DNA of 64,000 bases from Stanieria sp. NIES-3757 (GCA_002355455.1 AP017375.1:4889640-4953639); one strand, 5' to 3'. Counted from the stretch's first letter, positions 9,507 to 18,653 are shown. Notes: a model not told the origin generated them from the sequence alone. Program-made: numbers and translations.

Positions 9507-9764
9507 GCTTTGTTGAGGCTCAAAACAAAATTGACTATGGTGAAGGATCATTTCTCCATAATTGGGAATCCAAGCTACCCATTCTGAATCGGAATGCTGA
9601 CACAAAAGTAAGGCTTCATCGTCACACCAAGAATTGGGTAACTCTAACAATCGCACCCAAGTATTGAGAGGGTAAAGTTGACGATTCCCATCATTACGTC
9701 GATTTAGGGGAACAAAACACCATTGAGGGTGAGAATTTTTTGGTTGAACAACAAGTTTTGCCAT
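9498..9764 (-). CDS. Conserved cyanobacterial hypothetical protein, 88 aa
   Basis: A short protein with no membrane segment, rich in Trp and Cys, reading [18 protein letters not shown] and then [15 protein letters not shown] believe it belongs to a small family confined to cyanobacteria, but I cannot name a function. It starts at ATG and its stop region overlaps the 3' end of ispE by nine bases on the opposite strand. Codon usage resembles the neighbours, supporting a real gene. Confidence 0.6.
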   Translation of the reverse strand: MAKLVVQPKNSHPQWCFVPLNRRNDGNRQLYPLNTWVRLLELPNSWCDDEALLLCQHSDSEWVAWIPNYGEMILHHSQFCFEPQQSLS

Positions 9765-10235
9765 AGCTGAAATGATGAATAAAAAACAAGCTTTGGTCTA
9801 TCACATCTTGCATCTGGTTATTGAGCAAAATTAGTCAATTAAAGAGCTTTAGCGCGATCGCTTAAATAAGAACTTGAGTAATAAGCTCTTTCAATCTGAA
9901 AAGTAATTTGATTGATTCTAAGCAGATTGGTTAGACAAAAATTTACTCTCAACTCACTTCAATCACAACTACAAAGATTGATTTGTAGTTAATGATCGGT
10001 AAAATGCTTATGCTTAAACTAATAATTAAATATTTTTCTGTAACTAATAATACAAAAAAAACTTTTTTTGAAGCAAGTTAACGTTTGATAACTTTACAAA
10101 GCACAAAGGTAAAATTATTTAAGTAAATGAAATTAATACTGAGATGTCACCTTGACCAACCAAAAAAGTCTCAAATAGGTGAGTAATAAAGTAAAGAAAT
10201 TTGAGTGACAAATAATTTGGCAATCGACAACAAAA
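9765..10235. other. Gene-free AT-rich spacer
   Basis: The stretch lies between the starting end of the 88-residue gene and the 3' end of the ferredoxin-like gene. It has one HIP1 copy near 9855 and poly-A/T runs near 10060. I see no ORF, RNA gene or repeat in it. Confidence 0.6.
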
Positions 10236-10640
10236 TTATAAATTAGTAGAAATAGCAGCAACAGGACAAGTAGGAATACACTGTTCGCAGACGACACAAC
10301 GCGATCGCCAAAATTTGAGTTTAAAAGTTTCGGGTTCGAGAGTTAAGGCTTGAGTTGGACAGACACCAGTACATAAACCACAATGAACGCAACTATCAAA
10401 GTCAATCACAATCTCTCCACTAGCAGAAGAAACTTCAATTCCTTGCGATCGCATCCATTCTACTGCTGCTTCTATTTCATCAATATCTCCTAAAAGTTCT
10501 ACTACCAAAGTACCGATTTGATTTGGTGCTACTTGAGCGCGGATAATATTAGCAGCTACATTAAAATCTTTTGCTAGTCGGTAGGTGACTGGCATGTGAA
10601 CTGTATTTCTTAGAAAAGTTAAGGTGACTCGCTTTTTCAA
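10236..10640 (-). CDS. NIL-domain ferredoxin (two 4Fe-4S clusters)
   Basis: The 134-residue protein fuses an N-terminal NIL domain (about residues 3-75, VTLTFLRNTVHMPVTYRLAKD through EWMRSQGIEV) to a 2[4Fe-4S] ferredoxin domain. The latter has two CxxCxxCxxxCP motifs: CVHCGLCTGVCP and CVVCEQCIPTCP. NIL domains also occur on methionine ABC ATPases and may sense a ligand. Such proteins are common in cyanobacteria, with an unclear electron-transfer or sulfur-related role. The start is a TTG codon before KKRVTLTF; no ATG fits, and this N-terminus suits the family. The gene is transcribed divergently from the thioredoxin-like gene. Confidence 0.85.
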   Translation of the reverse strand: MKKRVTLTFLRNTVHMPVTYRLAKDFNVAANIIRAQVAPNQIGTLVVELLGDIDEIEAAVEWMRSQGIEVSSASGEIVIDFDSCVHCGLCTGVCPTQALTLEPETFKLKFWRSRCVVCEQCIPTCPVAAISTNL

Positions 10641-10770
10641 TGGTCTGCAAAGGATGGATCTTTTCTCTATGATAGAAAACTATTAGCTTTCTCGCTCAAG
10701 GGTAATTGCTCCGAAGTAGATTACCAAGATCGTTACAATTAGATTTGTTACTTATGTCAATAATTCGCTA

Positions 10771-11349
10771 ATGAATCCCAATCCTTCCGAATCTCCTACT
10801 AATAATAATAGTCGTCTCAGAAATATTGTACTTGCTATTACAGCGATCGCTTTAAGTATTAGTCTCTTTTTTAGTTCACAAACTCAAACTAGTGCAAACT
10901 CCTTAGAAACTCAAGCACAAAAATCAACTGCTTTAGAAGTAGCTCTAGGTAATGGTAAACCAACTCTGACTGAATTTTATGCTGATTGGTGTAATAGTTG
11001 TCAGGCAATGGCTGAAGATTTAGCAGCAGTTAAACAAAAATATCAAGATAGGGTCAATTTTGTCATGCTCAATGTTGACAATACCAAATGGTTACCTGAA
11101 ATACTACGTTATCAAGTTGATGGCATTCCTCATTTCGTTTTTATGAATCAAACAGGAGATGCGATCGCAGAAGCTATTGGCGAACAACCACGTCCAATTT
11201 TAGAAGCTAATTTAGATGCCTTAGTTGCTCAAAATCCTCTTCCTTATGCTCATTCTACTGGTCAAGTTTCTCAAGTAGATCGTTCTATCTCAGCAGCGAA
11301 AAATAGCAAAGACGATCCTCGGAGTCATTCTGCACAAGTTCAAGAATAA
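10771..11349 (+). CDS. txlA: Membrane-anchored thioredoxin-like protein (TxlA/HCF164 type)
   Basis: This 192-residue protein has a single N-terminal membrane segment (about residues 18-36) and then a thioredoxin fold facing the lumen or periplasm. The active site is ADWCNSCQAM with Cys74 and Cys77, and the cis-proline lies in VDGIPHFVF. TxlA/HCF164 proteins pass reducing equivalents across the thylakoid membrane and are needed for cytochrome assembly in chloroplasts. The extension after residue 155 is polar and probably disordered. A 28-base inverted repeat sits just beyond the stop. The subfamily call is fairly sure. Confidence 0.85.
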   Translation: MNPNPSESPTNNNSRLRNIVLAITAIALSISLFFSSQTQTSANSLETQAQKSTALEVALGNGKPTLTEFYADWCNSCQAMAEDLAAVKQKYQDRVNFVMLNVDNTKWLPEILRYQVDGIPHFVFMNQTGDAIAEAIGEQPRPILEANLDALVAQNPLPYAHSTGQVSQVDRSISAAKNSKDDPRSHSAQVQE

Positions 11350-11355
11350 TTACCA

Positions 11356-11383
11356 GTAGAGACGTAACATGTTATGTCTGTAC
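11356..11383. repeat. 28-bp near-perfect palindrome after txlA
   Basis: The left half GTAGAGACGTAACA pairs with TGTTATGTCTGTAC, 12 of 14 positions matching. It begins seven bases after the txlA stop, so it may also terminate that transcript. GAGACGTAACAT-type palindromes are common cyanobacterial dispersed repeats. The next hundred bases contain A-rich near-repeats of AAAAAGTA. Confidence 0.65.
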
Positions 11384-11484
11384 AGTTACCAGTTATTAAA
11401 GTAGCAAGTAAAAAATAAAAAGTAAAAAGTAAGAATTAACAAAAAACTAAGTGTAATCTATCTTACTAAACAAGGAAATTTTTT

Positions 11485-11895
11485 ATGACAATCATTGTCA
11501 AACATAAAAGAACAGGAAACGAATACCTTCTTTTAGGCATCAATGGGGGAACAAGCAAAGCGTCTATACCCTCTCGTTTTCTCAACGATCTCTTTACTAA
11601 AGAAGAACCAGAACATCCGTTAATGGTCACTTTATGTGATGCCAAAGGTAATATTTTTTTGAGTCAGATTGATGAAATCGTTGTCACAGAAATTGAAGGA
11701 AAAAAACCATCAGAACTATTACCCAAAGTAACTAATACATCATTAGTTGAGGAATTGAATCAAGAATTTAATGATGAATTTGACGAAGAATTTGATGAAG
11801 AAGACCAAAATTATCCTCCCCTAATTACACCTCCTCCTGGACAATCAAATCAAGCCAAAGAACAATTTGATGATGACGAAGAAGATTGGATTTAA
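11485..11895 (+). CDS. Hypothetical protein with acidic C-terminal tail
   Basis: A 136-residue protein whose first 80 residues form a compact globular-looking domain (TIIVKHKRTGNEYLLLGING, then LMVTLCDAKGNIFL and EIVVTEIEG). The tail from about residue 90 is highly acidic (NDEFDEEFDEEDQ, ending DDDEEDWI) with a Pro-rich insert. No signal peptide or membrane segment is present. I recognise it only as a likely cyanobacterial conserved hypothetical. The acidic tail may mediate protein or nucleic-acid-mimicking contacts, which is speculation. Confidence 0.6.
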   Translation: MTIIVKHKRTGNEYLLLGINGGTSKASIPSRFLNDLFTKEEPEHPLMVTLCDAKGNIFLSQIDEIVVTEIEGKKPSELLPKVTNTSLVEELNQEFNDEFDEEFDEEDQNYPPLITPPPGQSNQAKEQFDDDEEDWI

Positions 11896-11901
11896 TATAG
11901 G

Positions 11902-11923
11902 GACGGGGCTTGTACGCCCCGTC
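11902..11923. repeat. Short inverted repeat / bidirectional terminator candidate
   Basis: GACGGGGC and GCCCCGTC form a perfect 8-bp stem around the loop TTGTAC. It lies seven bases past the stop of the acidic-tail gene and about 30 bases before the convergent SDR stop, so it can terminate both transcripts although no long T-run follows. The sequence resembles a dispersed cyanobacterial GACGGGGC repeat. Confidence 0.6.
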
Positions 11924-11954
11924 AATCGCCTTTACAGGATATATTGCTTGATTT

Positions 11955-12821
11955 TTATCCACCCACAACTACACCGCCGTTAGGATGTAATACCTGTCCA
12001 GCAAAGTAAGAAGAATCATCTGAAGCTAGAAAAACAAAACTAGTAGCAACTTCTACAGTTTGTCCAGGGCGTTGCATTGGTACTTGCTTACCGAAACCTT
12101 TAACTTTTTCGGCATCAAAAGCATCAGGAATAAAAGGTGTCCAAATTGGGCCGGGAGCAACACCATTAACACGAATACCTTTTTTCAAAAGAGATTGAGA
12201 CAAGGAACGAGTAAAAGCTAAAATTGCGCCTTTAGTAGTAGAGTAGCTTAATAATGCAGCATTACCTTTGTAGGCGTTAATTGAAGTAGTGTTGATAATT
12301 GAACTACCTTCTTTAAGATGAGGAATAGCAGCTTTAGCGAAATAAAACATGGAAAAAATATTGGTACTAAAGATACTTCCCAAACGCGCCGAATCTATAT
12401 CTTCTAAAGTTTCAGCATCTTCCAGGTATTGTTCAGCAGCATTGTTAACTAAAATATCAAGTTTACCTAACTCTTTAACTGTTTTTTCTACTGCTTCACG
12501 ACAAAACTTTTCACCGCTAATATCACCAGGAATTAACAAACATTTTCTTCCTTGTGCTTCTACTAAAGATTTAGTTTTTTCTGCATCTTCATGCTCATCT
12601 AAATAAACAATCGCTACATCAGCACCTTCTTTAGCATAGAGTACAGCTACAGAACGTCCGATACCACTATCACCACCAGTAATTAAAGCTACTTTATCCC
12701 GTAGTTTTCCGCTACCTTGATAATCATCGCGGTCATACTGAGGCTGAGGTTGCATCTCAGATTCTAATCCTGGTTTTCTTTCTTGTGATTGTGCGGGAAT
12801 TTGATCTGCGGAAATAGTCAT
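11955..12821 (-). CDS. SDR oxidoreductase, YghA/YhdF-like
   Basis: A 288-residue classical SDR with a characteristic N-terminal extension of about 40 residues (AQSQERKPGLESEMQPQPQY) seen in the YghA/YhdF group of NADP-dependent aldehyde or general-stress dehydrogenases. The core has ITGGDSGIGRS for cofactor binding, LVNNAAEQY, the Ser-bearing IINTTSINAYKG and YSTTKGA with catalytic Tyr and Lys, then VNGVAPGPIWTP. The C-terminus ends SSYFAGQVLHPNGGVVV, also typical. Members are often stress-induced; the physiological substrate is not established. Confidence 0.85.
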   Translation of the reverse strand: MTISADQIPAQSQERKPGLESEMQPQPQYDRDDYQGSGKLRDKVALITGGDSGIGRSVAVLYAKEGADVAIVYLDEHEDAEKTKSLVEAQGRKCLLIPGDISGEKFCREAVEKTVKELGKLDILVNNAAEQYLEDAETLEDIDSARLGSIFSTNIFSMFYFAKAAIPHLKEGSSIINTTSINAYKGNAALLSYSTTKGAILAFTRSLSQSLLKKGIRVNGVAPGPIWTPFIPDAFDAEKVKGFGKQVPMQRPGQTVEVATSFVFLASDDSSYFAGQVLHPNGGVVVGG

Positions 12822-12887
12822 AAATAATTCTCTCTTATTTTGCTTGATTTTTGTTAAAAAATGAACAACAAACCTATCGATTTATTA

Positions 12888-12902
12888 GTGGTAATTAACC
12901 AC
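12888..12902. promoter_or_regulatory. Inverted repeat upstream of the SDR, possible operator
   Basis: GTGGT-AATTA-ACCAC has two perfect 5-base arms. It lies about 67 bases before the SDR start on the minus strand and about 35 bases before the possible small RNA on the plus strand, so it could serve either promoter. Nothing else supports it. Confidence 0.25.
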
Positions 12903-12935
12903 GGTTAAGAAAATGAGGCTAAATGCTTGTTGCTG

Positions 12936-13018
12936 AATGCCATTAGAGCAACTACAAACTTAGTCGAATCTAGCAAGGTTTACTCCTTACATCCACCGTC
13001 GCTCTAAAGCATTTTTTT
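12936..13018 (+). ncRNA. Candidate small RNA ending in a stem and T-run
   Basis: AATGC-CA-TTAGAGC at 12936-12949 can pair with GCTCTAA-A-GCATT at 13001-13013, giving a 12-bp stem with a small internal loop, followed by a run of T residues as in a factor-independent terminator on the plus strand. The enclosed 51 bases contain a smaller AAGG...CCTT hairpin and an unpaired ACTCCTTACATCC. No gene on the plus strand lies before it, so it is not an ordinary gene terminator. The remainder of 12822-13334 is AT-rich without a convincing ORF. I cannot match it to a known RNA family. Confidence 0.35.
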
Positions 13019-13334
13019 GCTCATATTACCAACAGTTATTTTGTCGGCTTACAGTCAATGTAGAAAAAAATTACTTAGCAAAAATATGTCATAAGGATGA
13101 TTTATGAATATTAATACTTTTATTGTTTTAATATTGATAGATAACTTAAAAATTTTAAGCTAATTTTTCCCTATATTTTAGTTAAAATTAAACCGATAAA
13201 TTTTAAATTTCAAGGGAGGAAATTTCACCCAGAAAATAGGTAAAACCCTAATCAAAATTAAATGAATCAATTTATAATATAAATAAGCAACAAAAATTTT
13301 TAAAGCTTTATTGTTTTCATAGCTTTATCTCAAC

Positions 13335-13694
13335 ATGAAGATTCAATCATCTGTGTTAGTGCATTTAGGATTCGGTAAATATGTGCGTTCCGATCGCGTT
13401 ACTGCTTTAGTACCAATTGAAGAAGATAGAGGGCCAGGAAAACGTACTTTAGTTTATTTAGAAGGAGAAAGTAATCCAATTGTAGCATCTCGTTCCGAAG
13501 AAACTATTGTTCGCGATATTGTTCAAGAACCAAAAGAAATTACTCAATCTCGTCAACAACAAGAAATTCTCCAAGATTTACTTGCCGATCTCGGTCACGT
13601 TAATAATACTGTACGTCGCATTAGTCGCGATCAGGGTAATCTAGATTTAGATCGTTTAGAACAACGTATTCGTCAGGTTATAGAAGAAGAATAA
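13335..13694 (+). CDS. RemA-like DUF370 protein
   Basis: The first 65 residues resemble the DUF370/RemA family: LVHLGFGKYVRSDRVTALVP corresponds to the RemA start (vNiGfgnyV...RIiAIv), and NPIVASRSEETIVRDI to its end. RemA of Bacillus subtilis is a DNA-binding activator of matrix genes. This protein has a C-terminal extension of about 50 mostly helical, charged residues (SRQQQEILQDLLADL, then LDRLEQRIRQVIEEE) absent from RemA. It has no membrane segment. The family link is from memory of the pattern; DNA binding in cyanobacteria is inference. Confidence 0.6.
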   Translation: MKIQSSVLVHLGFGKYVRSDRVTALVPIEEDRGPGKRTLVYLEGESNPIVASRSEETIVRDIVQEPKEITQSRQQQEILQDLLADLGHVNNTVRRISRDQGNLDLDRLEQRIRQVIEEE

Positions 13695-13947
13695 TTGGCA
13701 ATTGCTTCCTAGCAGTTTTGTAGTTACTTAAAATTCGTAGAGCGATTCAGCAAGGATTGCTCTATAAATTTCTTTCCTAAGATAGAGCGAGCTTGCAATT
13801 AACTTTCTTTACGATTTAAAAGTTATCATCAAAAAAAGAGAGTTAAGACAAACCAAACAATAACTGAATCATACTTCTAATTTTCGCGTAGCAGTATATA
13901 AAGTTCTTGTGGACAATTTTTACTTATCAATAAATTAAGCTCTATCT

Positions 13948-15519
13948 ATGAAATTTGTTTCCGAGCCATCGATCGCAGTTAAAATTAACAAAATGAAGCA
14001 AAGGGTGCGATGGCAAGAACCAATAATTAAACAGCTTGGTATCGATCAAACTCGGTTAGTGATTGAAGATGGTGCTGCTGACAATCCCGAATTTTCTTTT
14101 TTAGTCATTGGAGATAGTGGTTGTGGCGAACATTATGGTCACAATCCTCAAAGACAAATTGCTAAATTGATGCTCGAACATCGCGATAAAACTAACTTCA
14201 TCCTTCATACAGGTGATGTAGTTTATCAAGTAGGCTCAAAGGAATATTACTACAAGAATTTCATCAAACCTTATAAAGAATATTTAGTAGGTGGTGACTC
14301 ACCTAAACAACTCTCTCATGACTGCTTAGTTTTTAACTTACCTTTTTTACCTGTACTTGGTAATCATGATTATTACGATTTACCAGTAGTTTACGGGGTC
14401 TTATCGCAAGCTAGCTGGTTTTTGCGTCATTTAGTTCCCAACAAAATTGATTTTGATGTGGGTTGGCACGGTTCGTTTCAAGGACAAGCTTATGCTGAAG
14501 CTTTTTTGGATTACTTATTAACAGTTAAAGGAGAAGTCAACTTAAGACAGCATTTAAACCAACATTACACCGCCTCAGTCAATCAAAATCGTTGTTTGCA
14601 CTATCAACCAGGAAAGTTTACTCGGTTGCCAAATCGTTATTATACTTTCCGTTACAGGAATATTGATTTTTTTGCGCTCGATTCTAATACATTTAACGAA
14701 CCATCTCCATTACCCGATACTAAACAGGGAGATGAAGCTCGTCGTCAACTCAATTCTCGTTATCAACAGTTAGAACAACGAAAACAACAAATCTGGGATA
14801 AATCCAGCCAACTCGATCCTAATCAACCAGAACAGGCAGAGGTACTTGATGATTATCAAAGCAAAATAGACCAAATTTCAGAAGAGCAACGTGATATTGA
14901 AAAAAGATTAAAACAACAACCAATTACTGTTGATTTTGAGCAATTAAATTGGCTAAAAACTCAATTGATTGAGTCTTGGCATACAGAAACAGTCCGAGGT
15001 AGAGTTATTTATTTTCATCATCCTCCCTACGTTACTGAAGCAACTAAATGGAATCAAGGACAAACTTTAGCAATAAGAGATTATTTACGCCAGGTTTTTG
15101 ATGAAGTAGCCAAAGCTATTCAAGAACTTGCTCAAGATCGTCCTGTCGTCGATTTAGTTCTCTCTGGTCACGCACACTGTCTCGAACATCTTTATACAGA
15201 AAATACAGGATACGCTGATTCTAAGATTAATTGGCTTATTTGCGGTGGTAGCGGTCATAGTCTGCGTCGTCAAAGAAGTGAAGGTGCAATTTTACTTGAA
15301 ACAAATAACCAAGGTCAAACTTTTCCTATTGCTAAATCACTCCAATATATTGGTCGTAATGGACATGGTTCTCACAAAAAAAGACCCTATTCTTTTTTAC
15401 GCATTGATGTAAGTGGCGATCGCGATGGATTACCAAAATTTGTAGTTCGTCCTTATATAGCGGAACGCTATCAACACAAATGGCACAATTATAGTCTCGA
15501 ACCTTTTACTTTATTATAG
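13948..15519 (+). CDS. Large calcineurin-like metallophosphoesterase
   Basis: This 523-residue cytosolic protein carries all motifs of a dinuclear-metal phosphoesterase: FLVIGDSGCGE (variant of D-x-H), FILHTGDVVYQ (GD), LPVLGNHDYYD (GNHD), VIYFHHPPYV (His) and VLSGHAHCLEHLY (GHAH). The first motif lacks the usual D-x-H histidine, having Ser and Gly instead. About 120 extra residues between GNHD and the FHHPP motif include a charged coiled-coil stretch around residues 265-325. No signal peptide is seen. Proteins of this architecture are common in cyanobacteria with unknown substrate. Confidence 0.85.
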   Translation: MKFVSEPSIAVKINKMKQRVRWQEPIIKQLGIDQTRLVIEDGAADNPEFSFLVIGDSGCGEHYGHNPQRQIAKLMLEHRDKTNFILHTGDVVYQVGSKEYYYKNFIKPYKEYLVGGDSPKQLSHDCLVFNLPFLPVLGNHDYYDLPVVYGVLSQASWFLRHLVPNKIDFDVGWHGSFQGQAYAEAFLDYLLTVKGEVNLRQHLNQHYTASVNQNRCLHYQPGKFTRLPNRYYTFRYRNIDFFALDSNTFNEPSPLPDTKQGDEARRQLNSRYQQLEQRKQQIWDKSSQLDPNQPEQAEVLDDYQSKIDQISEEQRDIEKRLKQQPITVDFEQLNWLKTQLIESWHTETVRGRVIYFHHPPYVTEATKWNQGQTLAIRDYLRQVFDEVAKAIQELAQDRPVVDLVLSGHAHCLEHLYTENTGYADSKINWLICGGSGHSLRRQRSEGAILLETNNQGQTFPIAKSLQYIGRNGHGSHKKRPYSFLRIDVSGDRDGLPKFVVRPYIAERYQHKWHNYSLEPFTLL

Positions 15520-15684
15520 TTAGCTATTTTGTTTTGAACTTTGAATTTTGAACTATTTTTTGTGTAATTAATTCTGTTTAAATAGTTATTTTCAATTTTT
15601 GTGACTATTGACAGAGGAGATAATTTCTCGATCTTTGCTAGGTTGGGATCGAAATTTTAGCTTGGCAAAATTAGAGAAAAAATA

Positions 15685-16257
15685 ATGCAAGATCGACTAA
15701 CTTCTCAGTCGCAACTACCACCCAAACAAAAATTTGCGAGTACCTTTGGCTTTTTAGGTCAAGTCAGCTACTGGGTACATTTATTATTAGGTTTTGCTTC
15801 GGGCATTACTTTACTATTAGTCTTTTTTAGTCGTAGCTTTAGCGAGCAATCCAATAATCCTGCGATCGCAATTGTGCTAATTTTTTCGGTTGCTGCTCTT
15901 CTTGTTTTAGGATTTAGAATATATTGGGCTTGGAATTGTACTCGTTTAGCTCGAAGTTTACAAGCCGAAAATCCTCACTTACATCCTAAACGAAAAGAGA
16001 TTATTCATGTTCTTCGGATTGGTTTATTAGTTAGTATGTTAGGCTTGTTTTTAGGTTTTATTGCCACAGAAGTAACAGTAGTAGCAGTTTTAGCAAAAGC
16101 GATCGCTCAACCTCAAGGAGTGGCTGTCTACCAACCTGAAAAAATTGTCAGATCGATGGATTTATTTTTAATCTTGGCAAATGTTAATATTATGGGCGCA
16201 CATTTTCTTGGTGGGATGAATTCTTTAGGATTACTTGATTGGATTACACGAGAATAG
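15685..16257 (+). CDS. DUF3611 membrane protein, PIC1/TIC21-like
   Basis: A 190-residue protein with four predicted membrane segments (about residues 27-48, 57-79, 110-138 and 160-180). The opening PKQKFASTFGFLGQVSYWVHLLLGF is typical of DUF3611, the family of the plastid inner-envelope protein PIC1/TIC21 and its cyanobacterial relatives. The plant protein has been proposed both as an iron permease and as a translocon component, so the cyanobacterial role in metal transport is plausible but not proven. It is monocistronic, about 165 bases after the metallophosphoesterase gene. Confidence 0.8.
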   Translation: MQDRLTSQSQLPPKQKFASTFGFLGQVSYWVHLLLGFASGITLLLVFFSRSFSEQSNNPAIAIVLIFSVAALLVLGFRIYWAWNCTRLARSLQAENPHLHPKRKEIIHVLRIGLLVSMLGLFLGFIATEVTVVAVLAKAIAQPQGVAVYQPEKIVRSMDLFLILANVNIMGAHFLGGMNSLGLLDWITRE

Positions 16258-16596
16258 TATTGATTTAGTTAAATTGGGAATTGTAGGCAAAAAGATTTTG
16301 AGAGTTAACTTTGCCTGGCTCTTTGTCTGAAGTAATATCGGGTTCGTTTCAACATTTAAATGTTAATGTGTTCTAGTTCGTATTCTTTTGAAATTCTCAA
16401 ACCAGCAAAATTACTAGTAACAAAAAACCAAAGCAAGATAGACTGGTTTCAATAAATATGGATTTCATTATTTTATCTCCTCTAACTTGTTGCAATAATA
16501 AATTTCAAATGAATTGTTATTTTTGATCCGACATTATTTAATAGGTCTAGCAAATCTAATTTATGCTTGCCATCTGTAAATAGATATTTATTTATT
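16258..16596. other. Gene-free spacer between convergent genes
   Basis: About 340 AT-rich bases between the DUF3611 gene and the terminator of the DUF4278 gene. I see no ORF of interest and no repeat. Confidence 0.55.
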
Positions 16597-16630
16597 AAAA
16601 AACCCAGCTATTTTTTTTTAGTAGCCAGGC
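16597..16630 (-). terminator. Factor-independent terminator for the DUF4278 gene
   Basis: On the minus strand CCTGGCTA pairs with TAGCTGGG (two G-T wobbles) around an A-rich loop, followed by six T residues. It lies about 75 bases beyond the DUF4278 stop. Confidence 0.6.
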
Positions 16631-16705
16631 TAAATTCTGAAACTAAACTATGGATTGTTGTTTGACTAAATTACTTACTCAAACTGAAAGAACAATCAAA
16701 CAATC

Positions 16706-17029
16706 TTACACTAAACCTACTTGATGAGCAGTACGATTTAACATTGATGCAGCTCTGTTTTTGACTGCTTTAGTTTTGTTGAGCATTAACCAGCGAGCTT
16801 GTGTTTTTACTGAAACATCTGTAGATGCTGGTTTAGCTGTTACTACGGGACGATTTGTATAGGTTACGCCACGATAAGTAAGATTAGCTGGGGGTTGTAA
16901 AACTGGTGGTTTTTTCAAATTATGAAACCGCCAATCTAGTCCGCGATATTTGCCTGCAACTTTTGCTTCAACTGTTTCTATTACTGGGGGATTGTATTCG
17001 TAACTAACACCACGATAAGTAAGTTTCAT
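16706..17029 (-). CDS. DUF4278 domain protein with two repeats
   Basis: The 107-residue basic protein contains two copies of the short DUF4278 motif: LTYRGVSYEYNPP at the very N-terminus and LTYRGVTYTNRP at about residues 50-61. Both are separated and followed by Pro/Val/Lys-rich linkers. This motif is widespread in cyanobacteria, often in small stress-responsive proteins, but has no known activity. It has its own terminator and is divergent from the REC-GGDEF gene. Confidence 0.75.
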   Translation of the reverse strand: MKLTYRGVSYEYNPPVIETVEAKVAGKYRGLDWRFHNLKKPPVLQPPANLTYRGVTYTNRPVVTAKPASTDVSVKTQARWLMLNKTKAVKNRAASMLNRTAHQVGLV

Positions 17030-17452
17030 GCTTTCGCCTCCGATTTTTTTGAAGTGTGAAGGCGCGTTCCTTCAGGAAATTTTCCTTACTTCCGTCTTTC
17101 TCAACTGAATCAAGAAAGATGAACGTTTTTTATTTCAGTATCTATTGTTACAGTTTTTGGTCTAAAAGTCAATTTCGCAACAATACTTTACAGACGTGGA
17201 AATAGATTAAACTAAATAATGATCGCTTAAAAACAAACGCGAATTGCTCAAGCAATTTACAATAAAAAGGACAAACAAACAAAGTTCACAGCCATTCTTC
17301 CCAAAAAAGTTTTAGTTTAATTTTGAATAACTCGAATAGATTAGGTGTGTCTAGCGCATCGACTAACCTAACGTCTGAAAAATGTAGCTCATTATATATA
17401 AAGATAATTAACTTACTTAATTGAAAACTACTAACCAATAACTAAACTATCG
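17030..17452. other. Divergent upstream region of DUF4278 and REC-GGDEF genes
   Basis: The 423-base spacer must hold two divergent promoters. Near the DUF4278 start there is a GAAGG/CCTTC inverted repeat (17058-17073) that could form a 5'-leader hairpin on the minus strand. No ORF or RNA gene is evident. Confidence 0.4.
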
Positions 17453-18463
17453 ATGAAGGCGGAATCAAAACTCATCCAAGGAGAGATTTTGGTAGTTGAC
17501 GATCAACCAGACAATTTACTATTGCTCTCAACAATGCTAACTATGGAAGGATATCAGGTTAGAGAAGTTATTAGTGGGAAATTAGCTCTGCGAGTTGTCA
17601 AAGCAACGCTACCAGACTTAATTTTACTAGATATTAATATGCCTGAAATGAGTGGTTATGAAGTTTGTCAACAGCTTAAAGCTGACTCAGATACCAAAGA
17701 TATTCCCATTATTTTTGTTAGTGCTTCTCATTACGCTTTAGATAAAGTCAAAGCTTTTAATTGTGGTGGTAATGACTATATTACTAAACCCTTTCAAATG
17801 GAAGAAGTTTCCGTAAGAATCAAAAATCAATTAGCAATTCGTCGTCTCCAAGTCGAATTAACTGCTAAAAATACTGATTTAGAAAATGAAATTCGCCATC
17901 GTCAGAAAATTGAAGGTGAATTATTAAAACTCAATCAACAACTCAAAATTTTAGCTACCGTAGATGGTTTAACTAAAGTTGCCAATCGCTATTATTTTGA
18001 TGAAATGTTTGAAAGAGAATGGCGACAATCTAATCGAGAAAAATCTTCTTTGTCTTTAATTTTGTGTGATGTAGATTTTTTTAAGAACTATAACGATTAT
18101 TTTGGTCATCAAGCAGGAGATCTCTGTTTAAAACAGGTAGCTCAAGCTATATCTGAAGTAGTACAACGTCCTATGGATTTAGTTGCGCGTTATGGAGGCG
18201 AAGAATTTGTTGTGCTTCTACCTCAGACACCGGCAGCAAGTGCTTTACAATTAGCAGAAAAAATCCGCCACAAAGTTCATAAACTTAACCTTTACCATCC
18301 TCTCTCTGCTACAAGCGATCGCGTGTCTCTAAGTCTTGGAGTAGCTGGAATTGTCGCTAGTTCAAAACATAGTAAAGAACAATTTTTAGCCATTGCCGAT
18401 CAAGCACTTTATCAAGCTAAACAACTAGGTCGTAATCGAGTAATTTTAGGCTCATTATCTTAA
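17453..18463 (+). CDS. Response regulator diguanylate cyclase (REC-GGDEF)
   Basis: A PleD/WspR-like protein of 336 residues. The receiver domain (about 11-130) has the acidic pocket VVDDQPDN, the phosphoacceptor Asp60 in LILLDINMP and the conserved Lys in TKPF. A coiled-coil linker (about 132-165) leads to a GGDEF domain with the active site RYGGEEF (GGEEF at 248-252), predicted to make cyclic-di-GMP. An RxxD inhibitory site is present at Arg239-Asp242, five residues before GGEEF. Activation by phosphorylation-driven dimerisation is known for the family. The REC-histidine kinase gene 190 bases downstream has a very similar receiver and may be a partner. Confidence 0.93.
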   Translation: MKAESKLIQGEILVVDDQPDNLLLLSTMLTMEGYQVREVISGKLALRVVKATLPDLILLDINMPEMSGYEVCQQLKADSDTKDIPIIFVSASHYALDKVKAFNCGGNDYITKPFQMEEVSVRIKNQLAIRRLQVELTAKNTDLENEIRHRQKIEGELLKLNQQLKILATVDGLTKVANRYYFDEMFEREWRQSNREKSSLSLILCDVDFFKNYNDYFGHQAGDLCLKQVAQAISEVVQRPMDLVARYGGEEFVVLLPQTPAASALQLAEKIRHKVHKLNLYHPLSATSDRVSLSLGVAGIVASSKHSKEQFLAIADQALYQAKQLGRNRVILGSLS

Positions 18464-18653
18464 TAACTTAACTCCAAATAATGTTAATTTTCTTAACATC
18501 TAGAGAGGGATTTTTTTTGAGTTCTTTTTGTTGTAATAACTCATCCGATAGATTGTTTTCGATAAAATTTCTGATACTTTAAGAATCAGATAAAAAATTT
18601 TTATGACTAAGCAATTAATTGAAAGCAATTAAATTAACTAAAAGCATGAAAAC

